Origin: Lachnospiraceae bacterium
GTDB taxonomy: Bacteria > Bacillota > Clostridia > Lachnospirales > Lachnospiraceae
Length of the DNA stretch: 64,000 nt
Direction of reading: 5' to 3'
NCBI GenBank assembly: GCA_022796795.1
Contig: JAAWJI010000020.1
Location: forward strand, 1 to 64,000
Below, in pieces: positions 33,305 through 42,923 of the stretch (positions are counted from its first letter, which is position 1; the number at the start of each line of letters is the position of its first letter). Both the position numbers and the translations under genes were made by a program. The notes below the pieces were generated by a model. The model was given only the letters and a program-made list of their open reading frames with translations. It did no database searches and had not been told where the DNA came from.

Positions 33305-33333
33305 ATTATATGAGATTCAGATAGAAAATGCAA
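33305..33333 (-). promoter_or_regulatory. Promoter of glyA
   Basis: TTGCAT (33328-33333) and TATAAT (33305-33310) on the minus strand with a 17-bp spacer. The leader of about 80 nt contains the direct repeat AGACAAA twice (about 33262-33292). Confidence 0.7.
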
Positions 33334-33477
33334 GCACTTTTTTGCATCCATAACAACATCCATAAAAATCCATAAGTCAGGAAAAAGACCGAGTTCAGGG
33401 ACTTTCTATTTAGAAATACCTGTGTTAAAATAGATCTGCAAATCTTTGTACGCCTGATTTTCAGAAAGGATCCTGTC

Positions 33478-33747
33478 ATGTCCAATGTTTTATTTTATTA
33501 TCTTCTGGCTGTCAATATTTTGGCTTTTTCTTCCATGGGCTCTGACAAAAAACGTGCCCGCCAGGGCCGCTGGCGCATCCCGGAGAAGACCCTGTTTCTT
33601 CTGGCTCTCCTGGGTGGCAGCATAGGCTCCCTTGCAGGCATGCATATTTTCCGTCACAAAACCAGGCACTGGTATTTCCGCTATGGGATCCCCGCCATTC
33701 TGGTTTTGCAGGTGGTTCTCTTTTGGTTTCTCAGATCTCATTTCTGA
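33478..33747 (+). CDS. DUF1294 family membrane protein (89 aa)
   Basis: Short protein with two to three membrane helices. DUF1294 features: a first helix, then GSDKKRARQGRWRIPEKTLFLLALLGGSIGSLAGMHIFRHKTRHWYFRYGIP, where the R-W-R-I-P-E and HKT motifs are characteristic. Function unknown. One of the few plus-strand genes. Its 3' end overlaps by 10 bp the 3' end of the convergent decayed surface-protein frame. Confidence 0.9.
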   Translation: MSNVLFYYLLAVNILAFSSMGSDKKRARQGRWRIPEKTLFLLALLGGSIGSLAGMHIFRHKTRHWYFRYGIPAILVLQVVLFWFLRSHF

Positions 33748-34565
33748 TATTTTCCGTTTTCTTCTCTGCGCCGCTTCACCAGAATTATGAACAAAGCCAG
33801 CAGCGCCGCAATACTGCTTACGCCCGCCACAAGGGCAGTAAGCATATTTTTTGCTCCCTCGAGACCATCCTTTGATAAATAACTCCGCAGATCAACAGGA
33901 TCAGTCCGCTGACCAGAGCAGCGATTGACCAAAAAAGCATTTTGCTTGCGTCTCCTGTCTGCACAGTCCCCGGCGAGTAGGTGACAGAACTGGAATGAGG
34001 AGGAATTTGTTCTCCTTCCTTGGGCTCCCAGTCTCCCGTACCCTCCACAGCAAAGTTCAGCTGAAGCCGTGCCATGGTGTTTTGGTAATTGTTTCCCCTG
34101 AGTTTCCCCGTTCAGAGACACCTTCAACGTAATATATCCCTCTTCCTCCCAGGACAGATGATCCAGATAAAAAAACTGCTCCAGATTGTCCGTGGCCTCG
34201 TGAAGCCCTTCTCCGGCAGGCGTAACGTTCTCTCCTCCCACGCTGTCGCTGCTGTAGAGAATTTTGGATTCCCTGTTTCCGTTCCAGACTAGCTCATAGC
34301 GGTAAGCGCCTCCCTTGGCAGGGCTGCTGTCCTCCAGACTCTGGAGTACCTCGTTGCTCATATACCAGTCTGTGCCCTCCTCAGAGCTGTTTTTCACCGC
34401 AACCTTGATCTCAATGCTGTCTCCCGGTTGAAGACTGCTGATCTCCTCTGCAAAGGCGCTGGATGTAAAGTTGCTGTCAATGGCTTCCCCGGCAAATTCC
34501 GCTTTCCAGCCGTCTTTTCCCTTATATTCCTCGGCCTGGGCTGTGATCACGCTGCCTGCCAGCAG
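33738..34565 (-). pseudogene. Decayed cell-surface protein (pilin/TasA-like, sorting-signal type)
   Basis: Starting inside a signal peptide remnant (LLAGSVITAQA), the frame encodes KDGWKAEFAG, SLQPGDSIEIKVAVKNSSEEG, DWYMSNEVLQSLED and GLHEATDNLEQFFYLDHLSWE, a pattern of secreted Lachnospiraceae proteins that lie next to sortase genes. At the C4 run 34095-34098 (minus G4, after GETQG) the frame shifts; the correct continuation (NNYQNTMARLQLNFAVE) lies in the next frame and leads to a VQTGD sorting-like motif, a membrane helix (FWSIAALVSGLILLICGVIY) and a basic tail. A second membrane-anchor remnant (MLTALVAGVSSIAALLALFIILVKRRR) closes the region. No start codon, no intact signal peptide: non-functional. 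Confidence 0.75.
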
Positions 34566-35317
34566 AAAAAGCCGTTCTATCTCCTCTGTGGGTTCGATCT
34601 CAAATTCTCTCCAGAGCATTTCCCGAAATGCCTGGTAGGCCTCCATGGCCTGCTCCGGCTGCCCCAGGGCTAGAAAAAGCCTGCATTTCATAGACAAGAA
34701 AGGTATCTGTGCCAGACCCTACTTTGGATGCCTGCTCACAGATACCTATCATTTCCGGCCAACGCTACTGTTCCTGAAGAAGAGGAAGAACCATCTTGCA
34801 TACATCCAGGTAAAGTGTTTGATAATATCTTCTTAATGAAACTGCCCACTCGCTGTCATTTCCCGAGAGAAAGTCCCCTTTATAAAGGGAAGCCGCCTGC
34901 AAAAGGGCTTCCAAATATGCTTCTCCGGTCTGTCTGCGCACCTTTAAGCAGATCTGCTCAAAGAGCTCCGAATCTGCCTCCACTGCCACAGAGGGATTCC
35001 AGGAATAACAGCCCTGAAGGGTTAGAATCAAATTTTCCTATTCCGGAACCATAGCCTTTTAAAAGGCTTCTTGTTTTAAACATCATATTTTTCAGGGAAT
35101 TTGCCGGATTACTGCTATCCGCCTCCGGCCAGAACTGTTCCATCAGCTCCTCGCTTGAAATATTTCTCCCATGGTTCACAATCAGATATTGAAGAAAGGA
35201 CAACGCCTTTTTTCCCAGTTTATCCGGAACCACACTTTCCCTGATTTGTCCGTCTCTTACCTTCCATAAGGCAAAGGCTCCCAATAAGTCAAACTGCAGA
35301 CCCGTCTTCACTTCCAT
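34566..35317 (-). pseudogene. Decayed BTAD-domain (SARP-like) transcriptional regulator
   Basis: N-terminal winged-helix part (LLGAFALWKVRDG, KKALSFLQYLIVNHGRNISSEELMEQFWPE) and BTAD helical part (SELFEQICLKVR, LYKGDFLSGND, ALGQPEQAMEAYQAF) are all recognisable, but only by joining frames: an extra G near 35043 shifts the frame before LILTLQGCYSWNP; a TAG at 34765-34767 follows LLQEQ; a missing base in the T5 run near 34680 shifts again. Right after EIERLF (about 34566) the sequence runs directly into the signal peptide of another gene, so a deletion has fused the two. The intact regulator would have controlled surface-protein genes such as the one it is now fused to. Confidence 0.75.
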
Positions 35318-35491
35318 GTCCCTATACCACCTTCCAAAATATCATTTACTGATATTGTCACCTTTCCTGCACACGAAGACAGACACTTTTCGTCTTATTT
35401 CTACATTTTTATTTATATTTTTTAATTCAGGGTTGTTTCTGATTTTTTATCCTTTGACGCTTTAAACAGAATAAGAAATCTTTGCAATAAT

Positions 35492-35540
35492 AAAAAACGC
35501 CTGCTGCCGGATCTTCTCCATTTTCCCCAGCCACAGGCGT
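35492..35540 (-). terminator. Terminator after the TRAP permease
   Basis: Minus-strand ACGCCTG (35534-35540) pairs with CAGGCGT (35497-35503), followed by TTTTTATTATTG. It lies 42 bp past the stop. Confidence 0.7.
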
Positions 35541-35581
35541 CTTTATTGTTTCATTTTTCCTGATTTATGTACCACGCAAAA

Positions 35582-37546
35582 TCAAACAGCCATTTCCTTT
35601 TTTGCTCCTATGCGCTGGAATACCACGACTCCCGCCACCAGCACCAGTCCGATCACATCAGACCAAATGCCTGGATACAGCAATGTTAATCCGCCTACAA
35701 TACTCACCAGGCGAACCGGCATACCCATTTTACGGTACACAAAGCCTCCCAGACCTGCCGCCACACCGTAAATTCCAATTAGCGCCGTAATACAGATCTG
35801 CACCACCTCCACCGCATTGGTATCCACAAACAGCATGGCCGGACTAAAAGCAAAGATGTAGGGCACAATAAAGGCCGCAATAGCCAGGCGAGTGGCATTG
35901 AAGGCTGTCTTCATAGGCGGCGCCTTGGCAATGGCGCTTCCCGCATAGGCTGCCAGAGCTACCGGAGGCGTAATATCTGCCACGATACCGAAATAGAATA
36001 CAAAGAAATGGGCTGCCATAGTGGGAATCCCGATCTCCGGACTCATGAGAATGGGGGCGCAGGTAGCCGCCATAATACAATAGTTGGCCGTAGTGGGCAC
36101 ACCCATACCCAGGATAATACAGCAGACCATAGTCAGCATCAGGGCAATGATGGCATGACCGCCGGACACAGACACAATCGCTGTGATCAGCTTGGAGGCC
36201 AGGCCTGTGGAGGTAATGCAGCCTGCCACAATACCAGCCATGGAGCAGGCCACTGCAACAGTAATGGTTCCCTTCCCGCCTGCCTCCAGAGCATCCAGGC
36301 ATTTTTGGGGCGTAATGCGGTCATCCTTGTTAAAAATGCCTACCACAATGGTGATACCAATGGCTACTGCCGCGGAAAACTGCATGGTACGAGTGTTTGT
36401 GGATACCAGAATTACCAGTACCACCAGAGGCGCCAAAAGATAAATCTTTTTGATAAGCTTGCTGAATTTAGGCAGCTCTTCCCTGGGAATTCCCCGAAGT
36501 CCCAGCTTCTTGGCTTCCAGATGTACAGCGATATAGATGCCCGCAAAGTACAGCACTGCAGGCAGGATGGCCCGCAAAGCCACCTCACCGTAGCTGACGC
36601 CCATATACTCTGCCATAAGGAAAGCCGCGGCGCCCATAATGGGCGGCATGATCTGGCCGCCTGTGGAAGCAGCCGCCTCCACGGCTCCGGCAAATTCCCC
36701 CCGATAACCGGTCTTCTTCATCATGGGAATCGTCACAGAACCGGTGGTCACCGTGTTTCCCACGGAGGAGCCGGATACCATACCGCACAGGGCGGAGGAG
36801 ATCACAGCCACCTTGGCAGGTCCACCTGCGGAGGAACCTGCTAGGGAATTGGCCAGATCAATGAAAAAGCTGGCGATTCCTGTCCGCTCCAGAAAGGCTC
36901 CGAAAATAATAAATACCACTATGTACTTGGCGCATACGTCAATAGGAGTATTCATAACTCCAGAAGTGGTGTAAAACAGGTCGTAAATCACCTTTCCAAA
37001 CCGAACATTGGCAAAGGTATAGACCAGCAGGGCTCCCACCACACAGAGAATAGGCACGCCTACGCTGCGCCGGCACAGCTCCATCAAGGCCAGAATAGAG
37101 ATTATGGCCATGGCCACCATAACCGGATTCTGGGTAACCTTTGTAGCCTGCATGAGAATATCCTTGGCATTGAGGGAAAAATAAAAGAAGCCTCCTGCTC
37201 CCAGAAGCATAATCAAAATATCGTACCAGGGAATGTGGTTGACCCGGTTATCCCCCTTCTTTGCCGGGAAATTCAGATATCCGATAATCAGAATCATGGC
37301 AAGGAACTGGGTCAGACGTACCTCCCGAAGCCCCTTTCCAAATAAAGTAACACAGATGCTGAACAGAGAAAAGCCGATCATCAGCCAGCGAACGGCTACC
37401 CTGGGAAAGCCCTCCCACACACGCACATTGGACTCCCTGTCATATTTTTTCATGACCTCTTCCACATCCTTGGCCGTACCTGTTTCCATATCTTCCACAG
37501 GCGCCGGATTTACAGGCTCTGCCGTGCTCTTTTTCCTAAAGCTCAT
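35582..37546 (-). CDS. TRAP transporter permease, 4TM/12TM fusion (654 aa)
   Basis: Fused small (DctQ-like) and large (DctM-like) membrane subunits of a TAXI-TRAP secondary importer. Many helices; the DctM hallmark blocks are GAFLERTGIASFFIDLANSLAG, SGSSVGNTVTTGSVTIPMMKK, AAASTGGQIMPPIMGAAAFLMAEY, GMGVPTTANYCIMAA and IVADITPPVALAAYAGSAIAKAPP. The cytoplasmic N-terminus is charged and lacks a signal. I start at 37546 (MSFRKK), 7 bp after GAGAGG; an ATG two codons upstream is too close to the RBS. It works with the binding protein at 37947-39002 and uses an ion gradient to import an organic acid or amino acid. Confidence 0.93.
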   Translation of the reverse strand: MSFRKKSTAEPVNPAPVEDMETGTAKDVEEVMKKYDRESNVRVWEGFPRVAVRWLMIGFSLFSICVTLFGKGLREVRLTQFLAMILIIGYLNFPAKKGDNRVNHIPWYDILIMLLGAGGFFYFSLNAKDILMQATKVTQNPVMVAMAIISILALMELCRRSVGVPILCVVGALLVYTFANVRFGKVIYDLFYTTSGVMNTPIDVCAKYIVVFIIFGAFLERTGIASFFIDLANSLAGSSAGGPAKVAVISSALCGMVSGSSVGNTVTTGSVTIPMMKKTGYRGEFAGAVEAAASTGGQIMPPIMGAAAFLMAEYMGVSYGEVALRAILPAVLYFAGIYIAVHLEAKKLGLRGIPREELPKFSKLIKKIYLLAPLVVLVILVSTNTRTMQFSAAVAIGITIVVGIFNKDDRITPQKCLDALEAGGKGTITVAVACSMAGIVAGCITSTGLASKLITAIVSVSGGHAIIALMLTMVCCIILGMGVPTTANYCIMAATCAPILMSPEIGIPTMAAHFFVFYFGIVADITPPVALAAYAGSAIAKAPPMKTAFNATRLAIAAFIVPYIFAFSPAMLFVDTNAVEVVQICITALIGIYGVAAGLGGFVYRKMGMPVRLVSIVGGLTLLYPGIWSDVIGLVLVAGVVVFQRIGAKKEMAV

Positions 37547-37946
37547 ACACATTCCTCTCTTTCTTTCATATTTTCACTCTTTCCTCTTGCCTGACGCGTC
37601 TCACACATCAGACTCTTTCCTCTCTTACGGCGCATTTCTCACGCCTTACTGACAGATTAGGAAATTTATGCTCTCTCACGAAACGCATGGCTCTGCATCG
37701 CTTTCGGGTGCAGACTCATCTGTCTCGTAAATTATTCCGGCATCCTGCGCTCTGTGGGACTTCCCTGCCTTTGAACCAGCGCTTCTAAAAACTTTCCCCC
37801 TGCCAAGTCCGGCTTTCTATAAAAGGGGCTGCAACGGATCATCCGCCGCAGCCTCCTCATACCGGACATAACTCCGGACAAAATTCCCTTATTCTCAAAT
37901 CTGGTGTAAGCTTCGGCAAACAACCGAATCCATCACACAAACTTTC
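37547..37946 (-). other. 400-bp gap between TAXI and TRAP genes
   Basis: No supported gene. A 63-codon minus frame (37732-37923) lacks an RBS and resembles nothing known. There is a hairpin near 37692-37716 (CTGCATC/GGTGCAG around CGCTTTCG), plausible as a partial terminator or processing site after the binding protein gene, and two near-repeats of AAGAGAGGAAAGAGT (about 37565-37627) before the permease start. Such gaps with a leaky hairpin commonly allow more binding protein than permease. Confidence 0.4.
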
Positions 37947-39002
37947 CTACTTGGTGGGAACCTCCATGCCTTTCTCGCTAAAATATTTTGCTGCGCCGGC
38001 ATGATAGGGAACTGCTGTCACAGATCCTGCAAATTCCAGATCCAGCTCAGCGCCCTTGGCGTGTGCGGTGGTAATGGTATCCACATTCTCAAAGATCGTG
38101 GATACGAAATTGTACACATCCTCCTCAGCCACATCGTCACGGGCGATTACCACAGCGCCTACAGCCACGGTTGTGGCGTCTGCATCCATATTATAAGTAT
38201 CAGCCGCGATGACATTCTTGGTGTAGTAAGGAGAGGTCTGGATCAGCTTGTTGATATGCTCGTCGTCCAGGCTTACCAGGTAAACATCCTTGGAGGTGGA
38301 CAGAGAAGTTACGGCAGTGGTGGGTGCTCCGGCTACCACAAACGCCGCGTCGATCTTGCCATCCTGCAGGCTCTCCGCACTGTTTCCGAAATCCTCATAG
38401 GTTGCGTTAATATCTTCCTCTGTCAAGTCATAAGCGCCCAGGATATCAATGGCGTTGAAGTACACGCCGGAACCCGGAGCTCCGATAGAAACATTCTTTC
38501 CTGCCAGATCAGCCACGGTCTTGATGTCTGGATTGCAGGTTACGATCTGGACCTGCTCCATGTACAGAGCCGCCACTGTGGAGAAGCCCTCTACTGGAGC
38601 CCCATCAAACAGGTTTGTTCCCTCATATGCGTAAGCCATAACGTCAGACTGCACAAATCCCAGCTGCGCATCCCCCACTTCCATGGCTTCGATATTGGCC
38701 TTGGAACCGCCGGAGGTAATTGCCGTCACCTTGGTACCGGTAGCTCCGCTGATCTGTCCGGCCAGCACGCTTCCGAAACCGTAATAGGTACCCTGGTCTC
38801 CGCCAGTGGTGAACTTCAACTCTGCGCCGCTTCCTGTAGCTGCAGGGGCTGCCGGCTCCTCACTCTGTGCTTCCTGGCCTTCTTGAGCCTCCTGGGTATT
38901 GCCTTCCTGTGCCGGAGCCGCCGGCTCTTCCTTGCTGCCGCATCCGGCCAGGCCGGCGGTAAGCAGCATGACAATCATCAGTAAAGATACAAACTTTTTC
39001 AT
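37947..39002 (-). CDS. TAXI-family TRAP transporter solute-binding lipoprotein (351 aa)
   Basis: Lipoprotein signal MKKFVSLLMIVMLLTAGLAGC, then a Glu/Gln/Pro/Ala-rich linker (about 24-58). The mature part shows the TAXI signature KFTTGGDQGTYYGFGSVLAGQIS, VTAITSGGSKANIEAMEVGDAQLGFVQSDV, VADLAGKNVSIGAPGSGVYFNAIDIL and PTTAVTSLSTSKDVYLVSLDD. It delivers ligand to the TRAP permease encoded just downstream. Glutamate and other dicarboxylates are known TAXI ligands, but the substrate is not predictable here. A TTTACA-N6-TGTAAA dyad lies about 100 bp upstream. Confidence 0.93.
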   Translation of the reverse strand: MKKFVSLLMIVMLLTAGLAGCGSKEEPAAPAQEGNTQEAQEGQEAQSEEPAAPAATGSGAELKFTTGGDQGTYYGFGSVLAGQISGATGTKVTAITSGGSKANIEAMEVGDAQLGFVQSDVMAYAYEGTNLFDGAPVEGFSTVAALYMEQVQIVTCNPDIKTVADLAGKNVSIGAPGSGVYFNAIDILGAYDLTEEDINATYEDFGNSAESLQDGKIDAAFVVAGAPTTAVTSLSTSKDVYLVSLDDEHINKLIQTSPYYTKNVIAADTYNMDADATTVAVGAVVIARDDVAEEDVYNFVSTIFENVDTITTAHAKGAELDLEFAGSVTAVPYHAGAAKYFSEKGMEVPTK

Positions 39003-39098
39003 ACTCCATTCCCCTTTTCTTAATTTTTCCTTTTCCCGACATATTCTTCACGCCGGGAAGGTAGCTTTGGAAGCTTCCTTCCAAACTGTTTATCCGGA

Positions 39099-39116
39099 TT
39101 TACAATCATCTGTAAA
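39099..39116. promoter_or_regulatory. Operator-like dyad upstream of the TAXI-TRAP operon
   Basis: TTTACA-ATCATC-TGTAAA is an 18-bp inverted repeat with 6-bp perfect arms, extended by G/C flanks. It lies between aspS and the TAXI gene, about 100 bp before the latter. GGAAGCTTCC, a perfect 10-bp palindrome, follows at about 39069-39078. Either may bind a regulator; no regulator gene is adjacent. Confidence 0.35.
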
Positions 39117-39211
39117 CCCTGACAGGTTATGCCATAATCCAGCATTTTTTTGCATAAATTATCACACACTAAAATAGTCTATCACATTTTTTTGCTTATT
39201 TCAATTCTTTT

Positions 39212-41005
39212 TTACTGGGCGGACCCGGAAACAATCTGAATCCCCAGCTCCTCCAGCTGCTTTTCCTCTACCACATCCGGCGCATTGGTCATGAGATCCG
39301 AGGCGTCCTTTACCTTGGGGAAGGCGATAACCTCCCGAATGCTGTCTGCGCCGGTCATAAGCATAATCATGCGGTCAAAGCCGTAGGCCAGCCCTGCGTG
39401 AGGCGGCACTCCGTACTTGAAGGCCTCCAGCAGGAATCCAAACTGTTCCTGGGCCCGCTCTTTGGTAAAGCCCAGCACCTCAAACATCTTCTCCTGAATG
39501 TCGTTCTGGAAAATACGCACGCTGCCTCCCCCCAGCTCCGTGCCGTTGAGCACAATGTCATAGGCCTTAGCCCGCACAGCTCCCGGATCCCTGTCAAGCT
39601 TATCCAGATCCTCCTCCATGGGCATGGTAAAGGGATGGTGCATGGCCACAAAGCGGTTCTGCTCCTCAGACCACTCAAGCAGGGGGAATTCCGTAATCCA
39701 CAGGAAGCTGTAGATATCCTTGTCCACAAGCCCCAGGTTCTTTGCCAGCTCCAGACGCAGATTCCCCAGCACGTCCCAGACAATCTTGTTTTTGTCCGCC
39801 GCAAATAAAAGCAGATCCCCGGGCTCTCCGTCCATGGCATTTACTAGGGCCGAAAGCTGCTCCGGTGTCATAAATTTGGCAAAGGAGGATTTATAGCTGC
39901 CATCCTCCAGCACACACAGATAGGCCAGGCCTTTGGCCCCAAAGCCCTTGGCAAACTCCACCAGGGCGTCGATCTTCTTTCTGGGCATGGCTCCCTGGCC
40001 CTTAACATTGATGCCCCGCACAGAGCCCCCGTTTTCCAGAGCCGAAGTAAATACGCCAAAGCCGCAGCCTTTGACCGTTTCCGACACATCCGTAAGCTCC
40101 ATGCCGAATCGGTTGTCCGGCTTATCGGAGCCAAACCGGTCCATGGCCTCCTGCCAGGTCATTCGCGGAATTGGAAGCTTGATCTCCAGGCCAATGGCGT
40201 CCTTAAAAATCTTTGCCAGCAGACGCTCATTAACCTCCAGCACATCGTCGATATCCACAAAAGACAGCTCCATGTCGATCTGGGTAAACTCTGGCTGCCG
40301 GTCCGCCCGCAGATCCTCGTCTCGGAAACACCGGGCGATCTGGAAATAGCGGTCATAGCCGGAACACATCAAAAGCTGCTTAAAGAGCTGAGGCGACTGG
40401 GGCAGGGCATAGAAGCTGCCTGGATGAACCCTGCTGGGCACCAGATAATCCCGTGCTCCCTCCGGCGTGCTCTTCATCAGCATGGGCGTCTCGATTTCCA
40501 GAAAGCCTTCCTGGGTGAGGAAATTGCGCACAGAGGCAGCCACCTGGCTCCGCAGTATCAGGTTCCGCTGCAAATCCGGCCGCCGCAGGTCCAGATAACG
40601 GTGCTTTAAGCGCAGCTCGTCCCTGGTCTTGCTGTTCTCCTCAATAGGAAAGGGCGGCGTCTGGGATTCCGACAGGATCCGAAGCTCTTTGGCCCGGATC
40701 TCCAGATCCCCGGTTTTCAGATTCTCATTAGCTGCCCCGGAGCGGGCCTCCACGGTTCCCACCACAGCGATAACAAACTCACTGCGAAGCCGCTCCGCCT
40801 TCTCAAAATTCTCTGCCCCGCAGTCCGCCTCCTCAAAGATCAGCTGCAAAATTCCGGAACGGTCCCGCAGGTCCACAAAAATAATTCCTCCCTTATTTCT
40901 GCTTTTTTGCACCCATCCCATGACGGTTATTGTCTGTCCCATATGGGCTCTGGAAACCTCCGTACACCGGTGGCTTCTCTTCAGGCCCTTCATTGTCTCT
41001 GCCAT
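39212..41005 (-). CDS. aspS: Aspartyl-tRNA synthetase (597 aa)
   Basis: Charges tRNA-Asp (class II). N-terminal OB fold (TVMGWVQKSRNKGGIIFVDLRDRSGILQL), motif 1/2 region (FLEIETPMLMKSTPEGARDYLVPSR; RYFQIARCFRDEDLRADRQPEFTQIDMELSF), the bacterial-specific GAD insertion (about 290-420) and motif 3 (AGLAYGFDRMIMLMTG). Full length. RBS GAGGAG. Follows hisS by 48 bp, the standard hisS-aspS pairing of Firmicutes. Confidence 0.97.
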   Translation of the reverse strand: MAETMKGLKRSHRCTEVSRAHMGQTITVMGWVQKSRNKGGIIFVDLRDRSGILQLIFEEADCGAENFEKAERLRSEFVIAVVGTVEARSGAANENLKTGDLEIRAKELRILSESQTPPFPIEENSKTRDELRLKHRYLDLRRPDLQRNLILRSQVAASVRNFLTQEGFLEIETPMLMKSTPEGARDYLVPSRVHPGSFYALPQSPQLFKQLLMCSGYDRYFQIARCFRDEDLRADRQPEFTQIDMELSFVDIDDVLEVNERLLAKIFKDAIGLEIKLPIPRMTWQEAMDRFGSDKPDNRFGMELTDVSETVKGCGFGVFTSALENGGSVRGINVKGQGAMPRKKIDALVEFAKGFGAKGLAYLCVLEDGSYKSSFAKFMTPEQLSALVNAMDGEPGDLLLFAADKNKIVWDVLGNLRLELAKNLGLVDKDIYSFLWITEFPLLEWSEEQNRFVAMHHPFTMPMEEDLDKLDRDPGAVRAKAYDIVLNGTELGGGSVRIFQNDIQEKMFEVLGFTKERAQEQFGFLLEAFKYGVPPHAGLAYGFDRMIMLMTGADSIREVIAFPKVKDASDLMTNAPDVVEEKQLEELGIQIVSGSAQ

Positions 41006-41053
41006 TTTCTTACTCCTCTTTTCTCACAGCAGGCGTATCACCTGCCTCTTCCC

Positions 41054-42319
41054 TTAGTCTGCGTATATTTTCCGGAACTCCCCGTAGCCCTCTGCCTCCA
41101 GAAGCTCCACCTGCCGCTTTACATTTTTGCGCATGGGTTGAATAGTCACCACGCCGCCGGCCTCCCGAAGCCTGGCCGCCTCCTGAAATACCTCCAGCTT
41201 CTTCTCCAGGGGCACCCGCTTGTCCAGAAGATAGGCCACATGAGACTCCTGTCTTTGGCTGCCTTCCTGCAGGTGATCCTTTAAAATGGTAATAATGCGC
41301 TCGAATCCGATGGAAAAGCCGCTGGCGCATATCTCCTGACCGCAGAATTTCCCGATCATCTGGTCATAGCGTCCGCCTCCGGCAATGGAAAAACCGTAGC
41401 CGTCCATACTCACCTCAAAGATCGGGCCTGTGTAATAGCCCATGCCCCGAACCAGGGCCGGGTCAAAGCTTATCTTCACGCCCTCTCCCAGCATGGGGGT
41501 CACGCAGGAGATAATTTCCTCCAAACCTTCCACCACGCCGGAATCCAGGCAGCTCTCCTCCACATCCCGGCAGAATTCCCGGCAGCTTAAGCCCTCCTTC
41601 CGCTGCTCATAGAGAGACAGGTAGCAGTCCACCCGCTCCATGGGATATCCGTTTTCCAGAAGCTCTGCCCGGATTCCCCCAAGGCCGATCTTGTCAAACT
41701 TGTCCAGAGAGATAAGCACAGAGGGAATCTCCTCCTCGGAAAATCCGGCCTGGAGCGCCGCTCCCCGCAGGATCCTTCGGTCATTGATATGAATGGTAAA
41801 GTCCTGAATCCCCACCCGGGCAAATATTTTCTGCAGCATGGCCGCCGTGGCCGACACCAGTTCGATCTCCGCCAGGTTGGTCTCATCCCCCAGAATATCA
41901 ATATCGCACTGAGTAAACTGGCGAAAGCGTCCTTTTTGCGGGTTGTCCGCCCGCCACACATTTCCCGTCTGAAAGGCCTTAAAAGGCGAGGGCAGCTTTT
42001 CCTTATTGTTGGCGTAATACCGGGCCAGAGGCACGGTCAAATCATACCGAAGGCCACTGTCCGCCAGCTCTCCTTTTCCCACATCCAGGGCCCGCTTCAG
42101 CTCAGCTCCCCGTTTCAGCACCTGAAAAATCAGCTTTTCATTATCTCCCCCCTGCCGGGAGGTCAGGTTTTCTATATGTTCCATAGCCGGCGTCTCAATC
42201 TGCATAAAGCCGTACCGGGCGTAGGTCTCCTTAATCATGCCAAGAATTTCTTCCCGCAGCCGCATATCGGCGGGAAGCATATCGCACATGCCCTTCACCG
42301 GAGTTTTGATAAATTTCAT
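41054..42319 (-). CDS. hisS: Histidyl-tRNA synthetase (421 aa)
   Basis: Charges tRNA-His (class II). Motif 1 region YGFMQIETPAMEHIENLTSR, motif 2 FQTGNVWRADNPQKGRFRQFTQCDIDILG, the HisA motif LVRGMGYYTGPIFEVSM and AGGGRYDQMIGKFCG, then an anticodon-binding domain (about 330-421). The start overlaps the HD-GYP gene by 4 bp. Part of hemZ - HD-GYP - hisS - aspS. Confidence 0.97.
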   Translation of the reverse strand: MKFIKTPVKGMCDMLPADMRLREEILGMIKETYARYGFMQIETPAMEHIENLTSRQGGDNEKLIFQVLKRGAELKRALDVGKGELADSGLRYDLTVPLARYYANNKEKLPSPFKAFQTGNVWRADNPQKGRFRQFTQCDIDILGDETNLAEIELVSATAAMLQKIFARVGIQDFTIHINDRRILRGAALQAGFSEEEIPSVLISLDKFDKIGLGGIRAELLENGYPMERVDCYLSLYEQRKEGLSCREFCRDVEESCLDSGVVEGLEEIISCVTPMLGEGVKISFDPALVRGMGYYTGPIFEVSMDGYGFSIAGGGRYDQMIGKFCGQEICASGFSIGFERIITILKDHLQEGSQRQESHVAYLLDKRVPLEKKLEVFQEAARLREAGGVVTIQPMRKNVKRQVELLEAEGYGEFRKIYAD

Positions 42320-42918
42320 TGGGTTTCCTCCTCTATTTTCACTTCAATATCCGGCATTTCCCAGCAATGGGCCAGCTCCTCCTGGTGAATAGTCTGCTGA
42401 AAAGCTAGAAATACCCGCATATCAAAATTTTTTACCTCGTCAATCATAAGCTCTACAGCCGTCTCCTCATCAAAGGCCTTGCGGTAAGGCCGGTCTGAGG
42501 TAAGGGCCGCATATACATCACAGACCCGCAGAATCCGCGCCCCGATGGGGATATCCTCTGCCTCCAGATTCTCCGGGTACCCGGAACCATCATAATTTTC
42601 ATGGTGATAGAGAACACTTTCTATAATAAAATCGGAATAGTCCTCCCGCATGAGAATCTCATAGCCCAGACGGGAATGCATGCGCACATACCGCATCTCC
42701 TCCACGCCCAGAGTATCCTCCGTGCGCCCGTACAGATAGGACGCAACCTTCAGCTTTCCGATATCGTGGAGCATGCCTGCCACGGCCAGCTCCTTGCAGA
42801 TATTCTCATAGCATCCCAGCCTCTTGGCCACACGGTAGGCCAGATTGCTGACCCGGACCCCATGATTAATCTCCTCTCTGATATCCTCCTCCAAAATAAG
42901 ATCCATTGATTCCTTCAT
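42316..42918 (-). CDS. HD-GYP-type phosphohydrolase (200 aa)
   Basis: Single-domain HD protein. Metal-binding pattern: AGMLHDIGKLKVA (HD), MHSRLGYEIL (His), LYHHENYDGSGYPENL (HH and the GYP-like GSGYP), and ILRVCDVYAALTSDRPYRKAF. This is the HD-GYP layout, whose known members hydrolyse cyclic di-GMP or other cyclic dinucleotides. No sensory domain. It is placed 5 bp after hemZ and overlaps hisS by 4 bp, so its expression is tied to tRNA charging genes. Enzyme activity and substrate are inferred. Confidence 0.85.
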   Translation of the reverse strand: MKESMDLILEEDIREEINHGVRVSNLAYRVAKRLGCYENICKELAVAGMLHDIGKLKVASYLYGRTEDTLGVEEMRYVRMHSRLGYEILMREDYSDFIIESVLYHHENYDGSGYPENLEAEDIPIGARILRVCDVYAALTSDRPYRKAFDEETAVELMIDEVKNFDMRVFLAFQQTIHQEELAHCWEMPDIEVKIEEETQ

Positions 42919-42923
42919 AACTC

